A stretch of 64,000 nucleotides of DNA, from NCBI RefSeq assembly GCF_013344475.1, contig NZ_JABUOU010000005.1:148741-212740 (forward strand), read 5' to 3'. This document shows positions 18,051-26,362 of this stretch, piece after piece; the first letter of the stretch is position 1; the number at the start of each line of letters is the position of its first letter. The notes under the pieces are model-generated. The model was not told where the DNA came from, did no database searches, and was given only the letters and a program-made list of their open reading frames with translations. Origin of the DNA: Martelella limonii. GTDB taxonomy: Bacteria; Pseudomonadota; Alphaproteobacteria; Rhizobiales; Rhizobiaceae. The translations under genes were made by a program, and so were the position numbers.

Positions 18051-18973
18051 CCGGTCTCGTCAGACGTTACGGCACGCTTGCCGCACTTGTCATCATCATC
18101 ATCGCCTTCTCGATTGCCTCGCCCGAGGCGTTCGGCTCGGCCAACAACCTGATCAACATCACCCAGCAGATGACGCTGCTTGCGATCGTCGCCATCGGCG
18201 CGACCGTGGTGATGGCCGTCGGCGAATTCGACCTTTCCACCGCCTCGATCGTGTCCTTCGGCGGCATTCTGGTGGTCGTGCTGTTCAAGCTCGGCGTGCC
18301 TGCGCCGCTCGCCTGCCTGATCGTGCTGGCTGCGGCTTCGGTCTTCGGCGCCGTCTCCGGCTTCGTGGTGGCGCGGTTCGAGGTGCTGTCCTTCATCGCG
18401 ACGCTCGCCGTCGGCACCATCATCGGCGGCATTACCTTCTGGCTCAGCGAGGGCGCGACGCTGTTCGGCGACATTCCCGCAGGCTTCCGCGATATCGGCC
18501 GAGGCCGCACTTTGGGCCTGCCGACGCTGACCTGGTGGCTGATCGGCATTGCCATCGTCGCCTGGCTGATCCTTGACAAGTTCGAGGTCGGCCGCAGGCT
18601 TTACGCGATCGGCGGCAACCGCGAGGCCGCCCGGCTTGCAGGCGTCCGGATCGTTTCCAACACCATGTTCGCCTTCATCGTTTCTGCGGTCTTCTCGGCG
18701 CTGGTCGGCATTCTGCTGACGGCCCGCATCGGCTCGGCGGGGCCGACCGGCGGCGGCGGCTATCTGCTGTCGGCCTATGCGGCGGTGTTTCTCGGCATGA
18801 CAGCCTTTCGCGAAGGCGAGGCCAACGTGCCCGGCACGCTGGTGGGGGCGGCGATCATCGCGGTGATCGGCAACGGGCTGACGATCCTCGGCGTTTCGAC
18901 CTTCCTTCAGGATATCATCACCGGCACCATCATTCTCGCCGCCGTTCTGGTGCGCCGCGTGGGAAGGGCATGA
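18047..18973 (+). CDS. Sugar-type ABC transporter permease (RbsC family)
   Basis: The 308-residue protein has 8-10 hydrophobic segments and the RbsC-family cytoplasmic loop YAIGGNREAARLAGVRI, which contacts the ATPase, followed by a GGGYLLSAYAAVFLG region. Only one permease gene is present, so it probably works as a homodimer. It overlaps the ATPase gene upstream and the TrpB-like gene downstream, each by an ATGA. Import and the TrpB-like protein are therefore produced as one translational unit. Confidence 0.9.
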   Translation: MTGLVRRYGTLAALVIIIIAFSIASPEAFGSANNLINITQQMTLLAIVAIGATVVMAVGEFDLSTASIVSFGGILVVVLFKLGVPAPLACLIVLAAASVFGAVSGFVVARFEVLSFIATLAVGTIIGGITFWLSEGATLFGDIPAGFRDIGRGRTLGLPTLTWWLIGIAIVAWLILDKFEVGRRLYAIGGNREAARLAGVRIVSNTMFAFIVSAVFSALVGILLTARIGSAGPTGGGGYLLSAYAAVFLGMTAFREGEANVPGTLVGAAIIAVIGNGLTILGVSTFLQDIITGTIILAAVLVRRVGRA

Positions 18974-20163
18974 GCATGTCCGGCATCACGGAAGCACCGT
19001 CCCGCGCAGGCCGCTACGGCTCGTTTGGCGGCCAGTTCGTCGCCCCCGTCCTCCTGCCGGTGCTCGATCGGCTGGAGGCGGCCTACCGCAAGGCCTGGGC
19101 AGATCCGGCCTTTCATGCGGAGCTGAATGTCCTGCTGAACCGCTTCGTCGGCCGTCCGACCCCGCTTTTCGACGTGCCGGCCTATCTCGAGCGCAGCAGC
19201 GGCGCGCGGATCGTGCTGAAGCGCGACGACCTGACCTTCAACGGCGGCAATTATGCCAATTCCGCCGTCGGCCAGTGCCTGCTCGCCCGCCGCATGGGAC
19301 TTTCCGCCGTCGTCACCGACACCGGCTCCGGGCAGAACGGCATTGCCGCCGCTGCCGCCGCCGCACGGTTTTCGATGCGCTGCACGATCTACATGGGCGC
19401 CCGCGATGCCGCGGCCCAGCCTGCAGCGGTCAAGAAGATGCGGCTCTTCGGCGCGCGCCTCGAAATCGTTGACGATGCCGACCGGGCGCTGAGTGCAGCC
19501 ACCAGCGCCGCGATCCGCCACTGGATGGGCCATTCCGACACCGATGCCTATCTCGCCGGCGCGCCGATCGGCCCGCACCCCTTTCCGGAAATGGTGGCGG
19601 CCTTCCAGTCGGTCATCGGCAAGGAAGCCCGGCTTCAGTTGATCGAGGGCGGCATCTTTCCGGCGGCGCTGTTTTCCGCTGTCGGCGGCGGATCGTCGAC
19701 CATCGGCCTGTTTTCAGCCTTCGTCAGCGATCCCGCGATCCGGTTGATCGCGGTGGAGGCCGCAGGCGCCGGTGGCGAAGGCTCTGTCGGCTCGGCGCGC
19801 CTCACCTACGGGCAGCGCGGCATTTTCCACGGCGCCGAAACACTGGTCCTTTCCGATGCGGAGGGGCAGATCCTGCCCGCCGCCTCGATCGCGCCAGGGC
19901 TTGCCTATCCGGGATCCGCGCCGCAGCTCGCCGATCTCGTGTCACGCGGCCGCATTGAAACCATGCGGATTACGGATGCGGAAGCGCAGAAGGCGGTGCG
20001 GCGGCTTGCCGAAAGCGAGGGCGTGCTGCTCTGCCTGGAGGCGGGCCATGCGCTTGCAGCCGCCGCCAAGGTTGCCCGCACCATGGAGCCGGACGAAACG
20101 GTGGTGGTGATGGCGCCGTCATCGGGCGACAAGGATATCGATATTCTCTGGCAGGATGACTGA
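18970..20163 (+). CDS. TrpB-like protein without the PLP-binding lysine
   Basis: The 397-residue protein follows the whole length of tryptophan synthase beta without gaps (GRYGSFGGQFVAP near the start, IYMGARDAAAQPAAVKKMRLFGA, PIGPHPFPEMVAAFQ, SSGDKDID at the end). The cofactor site is altered: the HK pair of REDLNHTGAHKIN reads Asn94-Tyr95, so the Schiff-base lysine is Tyr; catalytic Glu109 aligns with Asp117; GGGSN reads GGGSS; and the Ser that contacts the pyridine nitrogen aligns with Pro. It cannot perform ordinary PLP chemistry and may be an allosteric or scaffold partner of a TrpA-like protein, or have a new activity. It is coupled by ATGA to the permease. Confidence 0.85.
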   Translation: MSMSGITEAPSRAGRYGSFGGQFVAPVLLPVLDRLEAAYRKAWADPAFHAELNVLLNRFVGRPTPLFDVPAYLERSSGARIVLKRDDLTFNGGNYANSAVGQCLLARRMGLSAVVTDTGSGQNGIAAAAAAARFSMRCTIYMGARDAAAQPAAVKKMRLFGARLEIVDDADRALSAATSAAIRHWMGHSDTDAYLAGAPIGPHPFPEMVAAFQSVIGKEARLQLIEGGIFPAALFSAVGGGSSTIGLFSAFVSDPAIRLIAVEAAGAGGEGSVGSARLTYGQRGIFHGAETLVLSDAEGQILPAASIAPGLAYPGSAPQLADLVSRGRIETMRITDAEAQKAVRRLAESEGVLLCLEAGHALAAAAKVARTMEPDETVVVMAPSSGDKDIDILWQDD

Positions 20164-20164
20164 C

Positions 20165-20986
20165 ATGGCAGACAGGACCAACCGCATCGATGCATTGTTC
20201 GACCGGCTGAAGAAACAGGGCCGCAAGGCGTTTGCGACCTTCACCGTGGGTGGCGATCCGACCCATGATGAAAGCCTCGCACGGCTGAAGGCCTTCGTGT
20301 CGTCCGGCATCGACCTGATCGAGATCGGCTATCCCTTTTCAGATCCGATCCTCGACGGCGCAACCATCCAGAAGGCCAACCGGCGGGCTATGGCGGCGGG
20401 CGGCAATCTCTCCGGCACGTTCGAGCTCTGCAGCACCTTCCGCAAGGACGACGACGAAACGCCGCTGGTGCTGATGGGCTATGCCAATCCGATCATCGCG
20501 CTCGGGGTCGATCGCTTTGCCGAGAAGGCGGCAGAAGCCGGGATCGACGGCATCATTGCCGCCGACCTGCCGCTGCGCGAGGCGGACGCCCTCATTGAGG
20601 CGCTGCACCGGCACGGGCTCTACATGATCCCGCTTGCCGCCCCGACGCTCGATGCCGCCGATTTCGCGGTGACGCGTCCGGGCCTTGGCGGTTTTCTCTA
20701 TTGCATCCCGGTGGTCGGCCCGACGGGCGGCCCGTCCGCCCCGCAAGCCGCGATTGCCGAGGCCGTCGAGCGCTGCAGGCGGCAGAGCAAGCTGCCGGTA
20801 ATGGTGGGCTTCGGGGTCAAGACGCCGGAAATGGCCGCTGGCGTGGCAAGCGTCGCCGATGGCGTGATCGTTGCCACCGCGCTGATCGATGTCTTCGACA
20901 CGCTGCGCCAGCAATATCCGGACGGCGGAAAACGGATGGAAGAGCACATGGCGGAGACGATCGAAACCTTCCGGATCGCAATCTGA
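20165..20986 (+). CDS. Second tryptophan synthase alpha-like lyase (TrpA-like 2)
   Basis: The 273-residue TIM barrel keeps the TrpA hallmark EIGYPFSDPILDG with catalytic Glu53 and Asp64. The loop-6 motif is VVGPTGG rather than RAGVTG, and the strand-8 phosphate-binding Gly-Ser of TrpA reads Ala-Thr (VIVATALID), so phosphate binding may be weakened or changed. The ATG at 20165 is chosen because AGG lies nine bases upstream; an ATG at 20156 overlapping the TrpB-like stop is the alternative. It directly follows the TrpB-like gene, as trpA follows trpB, suggesting that the two still form a complex. Confidence 0.82.
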   Translation: MADRTNRIDALFDRLKKQGRKAFATFTVGGDPTHDESLARLKAFVSSGIDLIEIGYPFSDPILDGATIQKANRRAMAAGGNLSGTFELCSTFRKDDDETPLVLMGYANPIIALGVDRFAEKAAEAGIDGIIAADLPLREADALIEALHRHGLYMIPLAAPTLDAADFAVTRPGLGGFLYCIPVVGPTGGPSAPQAAIAEAVERCRRQSKLPVMVGFGVKTPEMAAGVASVADGVIVATALIDVFDTLRQQYPDGGKRMEEHMAETIETFRIAI

Positions 20987-20994
20987 AAAATGAC

Positions 20995-21026
20995 AGGCCG
21001 GCGCGCTCAATCAGCCGCGCCGGCCT
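20995..21026. terminator. Bidirectional hairpin between convergent genes
   Basis: AGGCCGGCGCG and its exact complement form an 11-bp stem around a 10-base loop, located between the stop codons of the TrpA-like 2 gene and the convergent FadJ-like gene. A run of A precedes it on the plus strand, consistent with termination in the minus direction as well. Confidence 0.7.
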
Positions 21027-21032
21027 CTGCCA

Positions 21033-22958
21033 TCAGCTGGCAAACATCGGGCCGCCCCTGTGGCGAGGAAAGCCATAGCCGTGGATCTTGACGAGGTCGA
21101 TGTCCTCCGGCTTTGCGGCGATGCCTTCGGCAAGGATCGCCCGGCCTTCATCCGCCATGGCGGCGATCAGGTGATCGGCAATGGCCGTGCGGTCAAGGGC
21201 GTCGCTGGCCTCGATCCGGGGCTGCAGCAACGCGGCAACCTCCGATGAGACGACAGGCTTGCGCTCGCCCTCACGGTAATCATACCAGCCGCCGCCGGTC
21301 TTCTGACCCTTTCGGCCCGCGCGCACCAGAATGTCGCCGAGCGTTTCCGGCACGTCCTGACCCTCGCTACGCGCGCCTTCGCGCTGCAGGTAGGCAATAT
21401 CGAGGCCGCTGAGATCCTGGGTTTCGAACGGGCCCATCTTGAAGCCATAGTCGCGCATCGCACCGTCGATCTCGGCGATCGCAACGCCGCGCCTTACCAG
21501 TTGCTCGGCCTCCGCCCGGTAGCGCTTCAGGATCCGGTTGCCGATGAAGCCCTCGCAGATGCCGGAGGTCACCGGTATCTTGCCGAGCGCGCGGGCGAGC
21601 TGGAACCCGGTTGCGAGCACATCGTCTGCCGTTTCCGGCACGGGAATGATCTCGAGAAGCTTCATCACATGGGCGGGCGAGAAGAAATGCAGCCCGATGA
21701 AGCGTTCGGGATGGGAGAGCCCTTCGGCAATCCGGCGCGGATCGAGATAGGAGGTGTTGGTCGCCAGCACCGCATCCGCCCGGCAGACACGGTCGAGTTC
21801 GGCGAAGACGGCGCGCTTGACGGCGATCTCCTCGAACACCGCCTCGATCACCAGATCGCAAGCTGAAAGCGCCTGATAGTCGGTGGTGCCGGCAAGGCCT
21901 TCCAGCAGAAAGGCCTGCTTCGCCGCGGTGAGCTTTCCGCGCCGGACAGCACCCGCAAGCACCGCCTCGATCGCGGACAGGCCGCGCGCGACCGCCGCCT
22001 CGTCCCGCTCGATCAGCGTGAGCGGATAGCCCGCCATTAGCGCCGCAGCCCCGATGCCGGTGCCCATCGTGCCGCCGCCGACAATGCCGATCGATTTCAA
22101 CGGCCGGGGCTCGACAGTCTTGAGCGCCGCCGGTCGGGCCGCACTGCGTTCGGCAAAGAACACATGGCGCAGTGCCGCCGCCTCATCGGACGCCCTCAGC
22201 TCCAGAAACAGTCCGCGCTCGTTCAGCATTGCCGCATCGAACGGATTTTCGGTCGCAAAGCGGATCGAAGAAAGCGCTGCAAGCGGCGCGCGGTAGCCGG
22301 GTTTCGCCTTATCCTTTTCTGCCTCCGACCAGAAGGCTTCGTCGATCGCGGCAATCGGTCGCGCGCTGGTCTTTGCCGGCAAGGGCTGTTGCAGCGCCTT
22401 TTCGGCAAATGCCACCGCTTCGGCAACGAGATCGCCCTCGACGATCGCATCGATCAGTCCTGCTTCAAGCGCCTTTCGCGCGCCCAGCGGCCTGCCGCCG
22501 ACAGCAAGCTTCACCGCGGTTTCGACGCCCGCCAGTCTTGGCGTGCGGCAGGTGCCGCCAGCGCCCGGAATGATGCCGAGCGTCACCTCCGGCAATCCAA
22601 CCGCAGCACTTTCCAGCGCAATCCTGAACCGGCATCCCATCGCCACCTCGAAGCCGCCGCCAAGCGCGGTTCCGTGAATGGCCGCGATCCAGGGCTTTTC
22701 GGCATTCTCGATCCGGGCGATCACGTCCGGCAGATGCGGCTCGAGCGGGGGAAGGTCGAATTCGCGCACATCCGCCCCGGCAATAAAGGTCCGGCCGGCG
22801 CAGGCAAGCACCACGGCCTTGACCGCATCGTCGCGATCGAGCGCATCGGCGGCTGAAAGAAGTGCGGCCCGCATGGCCTGCGACAGCGCGTTGACGGGCG
22901 GATTGTCGACCATGACGACGGCGATTTCGCCGCGACGGGTAATTTCGATCTCGTTCAT
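21033..22958 (-). CDS. Fused enoyl-CoA hydratase / 3-hydroxyacyl-CoA dehydrogenase (FadJ-like)
   Basis: The 641-residue bifunctional enzyme has an N-terminal crotonase domain (residues 1-190) with both catalytic glutamates, Glu104 in GGGFE and Glu124 in GLPEVTLG, and a Rossmann domain starting at SIGIVGGGTMGTGIG near residue 295 with the catalytic His in GLHFFSPAHVMK. C-terminal dehydrogenase domains follow. It hydrates an enoyl-CoA and oxidises the 3-hydroxyacyl-CoA with NAD. It is the last gene of the liv operon beside the paa genes, and may supply the PaaF and PaaH steps, for which no separate genes are visible. Confidence 0.9.
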   Translation of the reverse strand: MNEIEITRRGEIAVVMVDNPPVNALSQAMRAALLSAADALDRDDAVKAVVLACAGRTFIAGADVREFDLPPLEPHLPDVIARIENAEKPWIAAIHGTALGGGFEVAMGCRFRIALESAAVGLPEVTLGIIPGAGGTCRTPRLAGVETAVKLAVGGRPLGARKALEAGLIDAIVEGDLVAEAVAFAEKALQQPLPAKTSARPIAAIDEAFWSEAEKDKAKPGYRAPLAALSSIRFATENPFDAAMLNERGLFLELRASDEAAALRHVFFAERSAARPAALKTVEPRPLKSIGIVGGGTMGTGIGAAALMAGYPLTLIERDEAAVARGLSAIEAVLAGAVRRGKLTAAKQAFLLEGLAGTTDYQALSACDLVIEAVFEEIAVKRAVFAELDRVCRADAVLATNTSYLDPRRIAEGLSHPERFIGLHFFSPAHVMKLLEIIPVPETADDVLATGFQLARALGKIPVTSGICEGFIGNRILKRYRAEAEQLVRRGVAIAEIDGAMRDYGFKMGPFETQDLSGLDIAYLQREGARSEGQDVPETLGDILVRAGRKGQKTGGGWYDYREGERKPVVSSEVAALLQPRIEASDALDRTAIADHLIAAMADEGRAILAEGIAAKPEDIDLVKIHGYGFPRHRGGPMFAS

Positions 22959-22959
22959 G

Positions 22960-23661
22960 TCATATTCCCAGATAGGCTTCCCGGACCTGCGGATCGGCAA
23001 TCAGGTTTGCCGCTGGTCCTTCCATGGCGATGCGGCCTGTCTCCATCACATAGCCGCGATCGGCGATCTTCAGCGCGCCGAAGGCGTTCTGTTCCACCAG
23101 AAGCACCGTGACGTCCCGCGCCTTCAGCGCCTTCACGACCTCGAAGATCTGGGCGACCAGAAGCGGTGCAAGGCCCATGGAGGGTTCGTCCAGCAGCAGG
23201 CAGGAGGGGCGGCCCATCAGTGCGCGGGCAATCGCGAGCATCTGCTGCTGGCCGCCGGAAAGGCCGCCTGCGACCAGATTGCGCTTCTCGCGCAGGATCG
23301 GAAACATCTCGTAGGCGTCTTCCATATCGCGGTCGACGCGGTCGTCGGAAAACAGGAAGGCGCCGAGCCGGAGGTTTTCCTCGACCGACAGATTGGTGAA
23401 GATCTGCCGGCCCTCGGGCGATTGGGCAAGGCCAAGTTTCAGCCGCCTGTAGGCCGGGACCGCCGTCATCACCGAACCGCGAAAGATGATCTCGCCGTCG
23501 GTGACCGGCTGCAGGCCGGACAGGCATTTGAGCAGCGTCGTCTTGCCTGCGCCATTGGCGCCGACCACCGTCACGATCTCGCCGGAGCGGACTTCAAGGT
23601 CGATGCCGTGCAGCACCTCGATCCGGCCATAGGCAGAGCGCAGCCCCTTAACCGTCAGCAT
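22960..23661 (-). CDS. livF: Branched-chain-type ABC transporter ATPase (LivF family)
   Basis: The 233-residue ATPase has Walker A GANGAGKTTLLK, signature LSGGQQQML and Walker B LLLDEPSMGLAP, with the short C-terminus of LivF proteins. GGAGG seven bases before the ATG supports the start at 23661, which overlaps the end of livG by 14 bases. With LivG it powers an importer that, given the divergent paa genes and the shared promoter region, may carry phenylacetate or another aromatic acid rather than an amino acid. Confidence 0.92.
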   Translation of the reverse strand: MLTVKGLRSAYGRIEVLHGIDLEVRSGEIVTVVGANGAGKTTLLKCLSGLQPVTDGEIIFRGSVMTAVPAYRRLKLGLAQSPEGRQIFTNLSVEENLRLGAFLFSDDRVDRDMEDAYEMFPILREKRNLVAGGLSGGQQQMLAIARALMGRPSCLLLDEPSMGLAPLLVAQIFEVVKALKARDVTVLLVEQNAFGALKIADRGYVMETGRIAMEGPAANLIADPQVREAYLGI

Positions 23662-24433
23662 CGGCGGCCTCCTCCTGTTCCGCGCCCAGATAGGCGGCAA
23701 TCACCGCCTTGTTGCGGGCAACGTCCTCCGGACTGCCCTCGGCGATCTTCTCGCCGTGATCGAGCACCACGATATGGTTGGAAATCCGCATCACCATCTT
23801 CATGTCATGCTCGACCAGAAGGATTGCGATGCCCGATTTGGCAAGCTCGGCAATCAGCCGGTCGATTTCCTCGGTTTCGACCGCATTGCAGCCTGCCGCC
23901 GGTTCGTCGAGCAGCAGAACCCGGGGCGAGACGGCGAGCGCGCGGGCAATTTCCAGCCGTTTCAGCGCGCCATAGGAAAGATTTCCTGCCTGGCGCTCGG
24001 CGGCTTTGGCAAGACCCACCCGTTCGAGCAGCGAAAGCGCACCGGCGCGGGCTGCCGCAGAGCGCCGCTTTGAGCCCGGCAGGGCCAGCAGGTCTGCGAG
24101 AAGCGGTCCCTTTTCCTGAAGGTGAAATCCGGCGATGACATTCTCGAGCACTGACATTTCCTGAAAGATCTGCAGGTTCTGGAAGGTGCGGGTCAGGCCG
24201 AGCCGCGCCAGACGGTCGGGATTTGCGGCCGTGATGTCGCGCCCGTCGAGCATCACCTTGCCCGATCCCGGCAGATAGACGCCGGAGATCATGTTGAAGA
24301 GCGTCGTCTTGCCGGCGCCGTTCGGACCGATCACCGAAACGATCTCGCCGGCGCTGGCGGAAAAGCTGACATCGTTGACGGCCTTGAGGCCGCCGAAGGC
24401 AATGCCGAGGCCATGGACTTCGAGCAGGCTCAT
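23648..24433 (-). CDS. livG: Branched-chain-type ABC transporter ATPase (LivG family)
   Basis: The 261-residue ATPase has Walker A GPNGAGKTTLFN, the LivG-specific RTFQNLQIF segment after it, signature LSYGALKRLEIARAL, and Walker B LLLDEPAAGCN. It ends with the longer LivG tail (GSPEDVARNKAVIAAYLG). It overlaps the livM stop codon by ATGA. It is one of two ATPases of this importer. Confidence 0.92.
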   Translation of the reverse strand: MSLLEVHGLGIAFGGLKAVNDVSFSASAGEIVSVIGPNGAGKTTLFNMISGVYLPGSGKVMLDGRDITAANPDRLARLGLTRTFQNLQIFQEMSVLENVIAGFHLQEKGPLLADLLALPGSKRRSAAARAGALSLLERVGLAKAAERQAGNLSYGALKRLEIARALAVSPRVLLLDEPAAGCNAVETEEIDRLIAELAKSGIAILLVEHDMKMVMRISNHIVVLDHGEKIAEGSPEDVARNKAVIAAYLGAEQEEAADADG

Positions 24434-25386
24434 TCGTCCCTCCCTTTCAGCCTTGCGGCGATCGACGGCAGCAGGCCGCGCGGCAGGAAGATCATCACTG
24501 AAATCATGATCGCGCCGAGCACGAGCTGTTCGTATTCGGCAAAGACCGTCAGCACCTGCGGCAGAAGCGTCAGGATCGCGGCTCCCAGCATCGCGCCGAG
24601 GATCGAGCCGACGCCGCCAAGCACGGCCATCGACACCATCTCGATCGAATGCATGAAGCCCGCGACATCCGGCGTGATGAAACCGTTCTGGAGCGCGAGC
24701 AGCGAGCCCGCGACCGAGGCGTAGACGGCAGAGATGACGAAGGCCTGCAGCTTGACCCGGGCGACATCGATGCCGACCGTGCGGGCCGCCACTTCCGAAC
24801 CATGGAGCGCGCGCATGGCCCGGCCCGTCGGGCTCGATGCCAGATTGAGGGCAATCCAGACGCCGATGACGAGCACGATGCCGCAGAACCCGTACCAGAA
24901 CTCGCCGCCGGAGATCTTCCAGCCCAGGTCGCGCAGAAGTCCCCTGAGGCCGATATCCGGGACGGCCATGCCATCCGGCCCGCCGGTGAACTGGCGCTCA
25001 TTGGTAAGCGCAAGCGTCACCAGAATGCCGAAACCGAGCGTTGCCACCGCCAGATAATAGCCCTTGAGCTTCAGGATCGGCCGGCCGATCAGCGCCGCCA
25101 CGCCGCCGGAAATGACCGCGCCGAGAATGGCGGCAAGGGCCGGGTGCAGGCCCAGATATTCCGGCGCAAGCGCACAGCTATAGGCGCCGATGCCGGCAAA
25201 CCCCGCATGGCCGAGCGAGATCTGCCCGGCATAACCGATCAGGATCACGAGCCCGATCACCGACAGGGCGTTGACGAAGATCAGCGCGCCGACGCGGTAG
25301 TAATAGCCGGAGGGAAAGAATACCGGCAGCACCGCGACAAGGGCGATGACGATCGCGATCTGGATCCACTTGGAACGTGTTGTCAT
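24430..25386 (-). CDS. livM: Branched-chain-type ABC transporter permease (LivM family)
   Basis: The 318-residue membrane protein has about nine hydrophobic segments and the LivM motif GYAGQISLGHAGFAGIGAY near residue 50, followed later by the cytoplasmic loop AMRALHGSEVAARTVGIDVARVK that contacts the ATPase. It forms the import channel with LivH. It lies four bases after livH and overlaps livG by four bases. Confidence 0.92.
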   Translation of the reverse strand: MTTRSKWIQIAIVIALVAVLPVFFPSGYYYRVGALIFVNALSVIGLVILIGYAGQISLGHAGFAGIGAYSCALAPEYLGLHPALAAILGAVISGGVAALIGRPILKLKGYYLAVATLGFGILVTLALTNERQFTGGPDGMAVPDIGLRGLLRDLGWKISGGEFWYGFCGIVLVIGVWIALNLASSPTGRAMRALHGSEVAARTVGIDVARVKLQAFVISAVYASVAGSLLALQNGFITPDVAGFMHSIEMVSMAVLGGVGSILGAMLGAAILTLLPQVLTVFAEYEQLVLGAIMISVMIFLPRGLLPSIAARLKGRDE

Positions 25387-25390
25387 CGCC

Positions 25391-26263
25391 TCACACCCTC
25401 TCGGTCGACTTGGCGCCGAACAGGCCCTGGGGCATGACGAACAGAACGGCGAGGATGACGACGAAGGCCACGGCCTCCTTGTATTGCGAGGAGATATAGC
25501 CCGCCGTCAGCGCTTCCATCAGGCCGAGCGCGATACCGCCGACAAGGGCGCCCTTGGGATTGCCCATGCCGCCGAGCATGGCGGCCGCAAAGCCCTTCAG
25601 CGCGAGCGCCACGCCAACATCATAGCTGACGAGCGTGATCGGCGTGATCAGGACGCCAGCAAGGGCCGCGATCGCGGCAGAAAGCGAGAACGACAGCGTC
25701 ATCACCCAGTTGGTGTTGATGCCGACGAGCTGGGAGGCGAGCCGGTTGTTGGCAACAGCCAGCACGGCCTTGCCGGTCAGCGTCTTGGTGAAGAACGCCC
25801 AGAGCCCGAGAAACACCATGACCGCGCCACCGATCACCCAGAGGCTCTGCGGCAGGATGGTTGCGCCAAGCACATGGATCGGATCGTCGCCGGAAAAGGC
25901 GGGAAAGCGGTGGAGCTGCTTGTCGAAGACGAGCTGCGAAACGCCGCGGATGAAGATCGAGGCGCCGATGGTGATGATCACCAGCGAGACCACGGGCGCC
26001 CCGCGCGCCGGCTCGATTGCAAGCTTGTTGAGCGCAACGCCGGCGGCGGCCGTGATCACGATCGCGAGCAGCCCCGCAAGCGGCAGGGGAAGGCCCGCGG
26101 CATAGGTGAAGGCGGTGATCATGCCGCCCAGCATGACGAATTCCCCTTGCGCGAAATTCACCACATCGGAGGCGTTGTAGATGATCGTGAAGCCGAGCGC
26201 GACCAGCGCGTAGACCGCGCCGACGGTAATGCCCGACAGGATGAATTGCATCAATGCGTCCAT
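25391..26263 (-). CDS. livH: Branched-chain-type ABC transporter permease (LivH family)
   Basis: The 290-residue permease has about eight hydrophobic segments, starting with MQFILSGITVGAVYALVALG and the LivH motif NFAQGEFVMLGG near residue 40. A NNRLASQLVGINTNWV loop represents the ATPase contact. The ATG at 26263 is preferred over the upstream in-frame codon because it gives the canonical LivH N-terminus. It is the first membrane component downstream of the binding protein. Confidence 0.9.
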   Translation of the reverse strand: MDALMQFILSGITVGAVYALVALGFTIIYNASDVVNFAQGEFVMLGGMITAFTYAAGLPLPLAGLLAIVITAAAGVALNKLAIEPARGAPVVSLVIITIGASIFIRGVSQLVFDKQLHRFPAFSGDDPIHVLGATILPQSLWVIGGAVMVFLGLWAFFTKTLTGKAVLAVANNRLASQLVGINTNWVMTLSFSLSAAIAALAGVLITPITLVSYDVGVALALKGFAAAMLGGMGNPKGALVGGIALGLMEALTAGYISSQYKEAVAFVVILAVLFVMPQGLFGAKSTERV

Positions 26264-26362
26264 GGAAGGGTCCCGAACGGTGACAACCAGCAAAAGGGTG
26301 CGGAGCCTCAGGCGCCCGCGCGATCAGCACCCCGCGCCAGGGACGCGGGGTGCCGTTCGTCA

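Noticed and set aside
18970-20986. Interpretation as ordinary trpBA tryptophan biosynthesis genes
   Set aside because: The PLP lysine is missing, a second TrpA-like gene is present, and no trpF, trpC or trpE is nearby; a sugar importer and kinase flank the genes instead.
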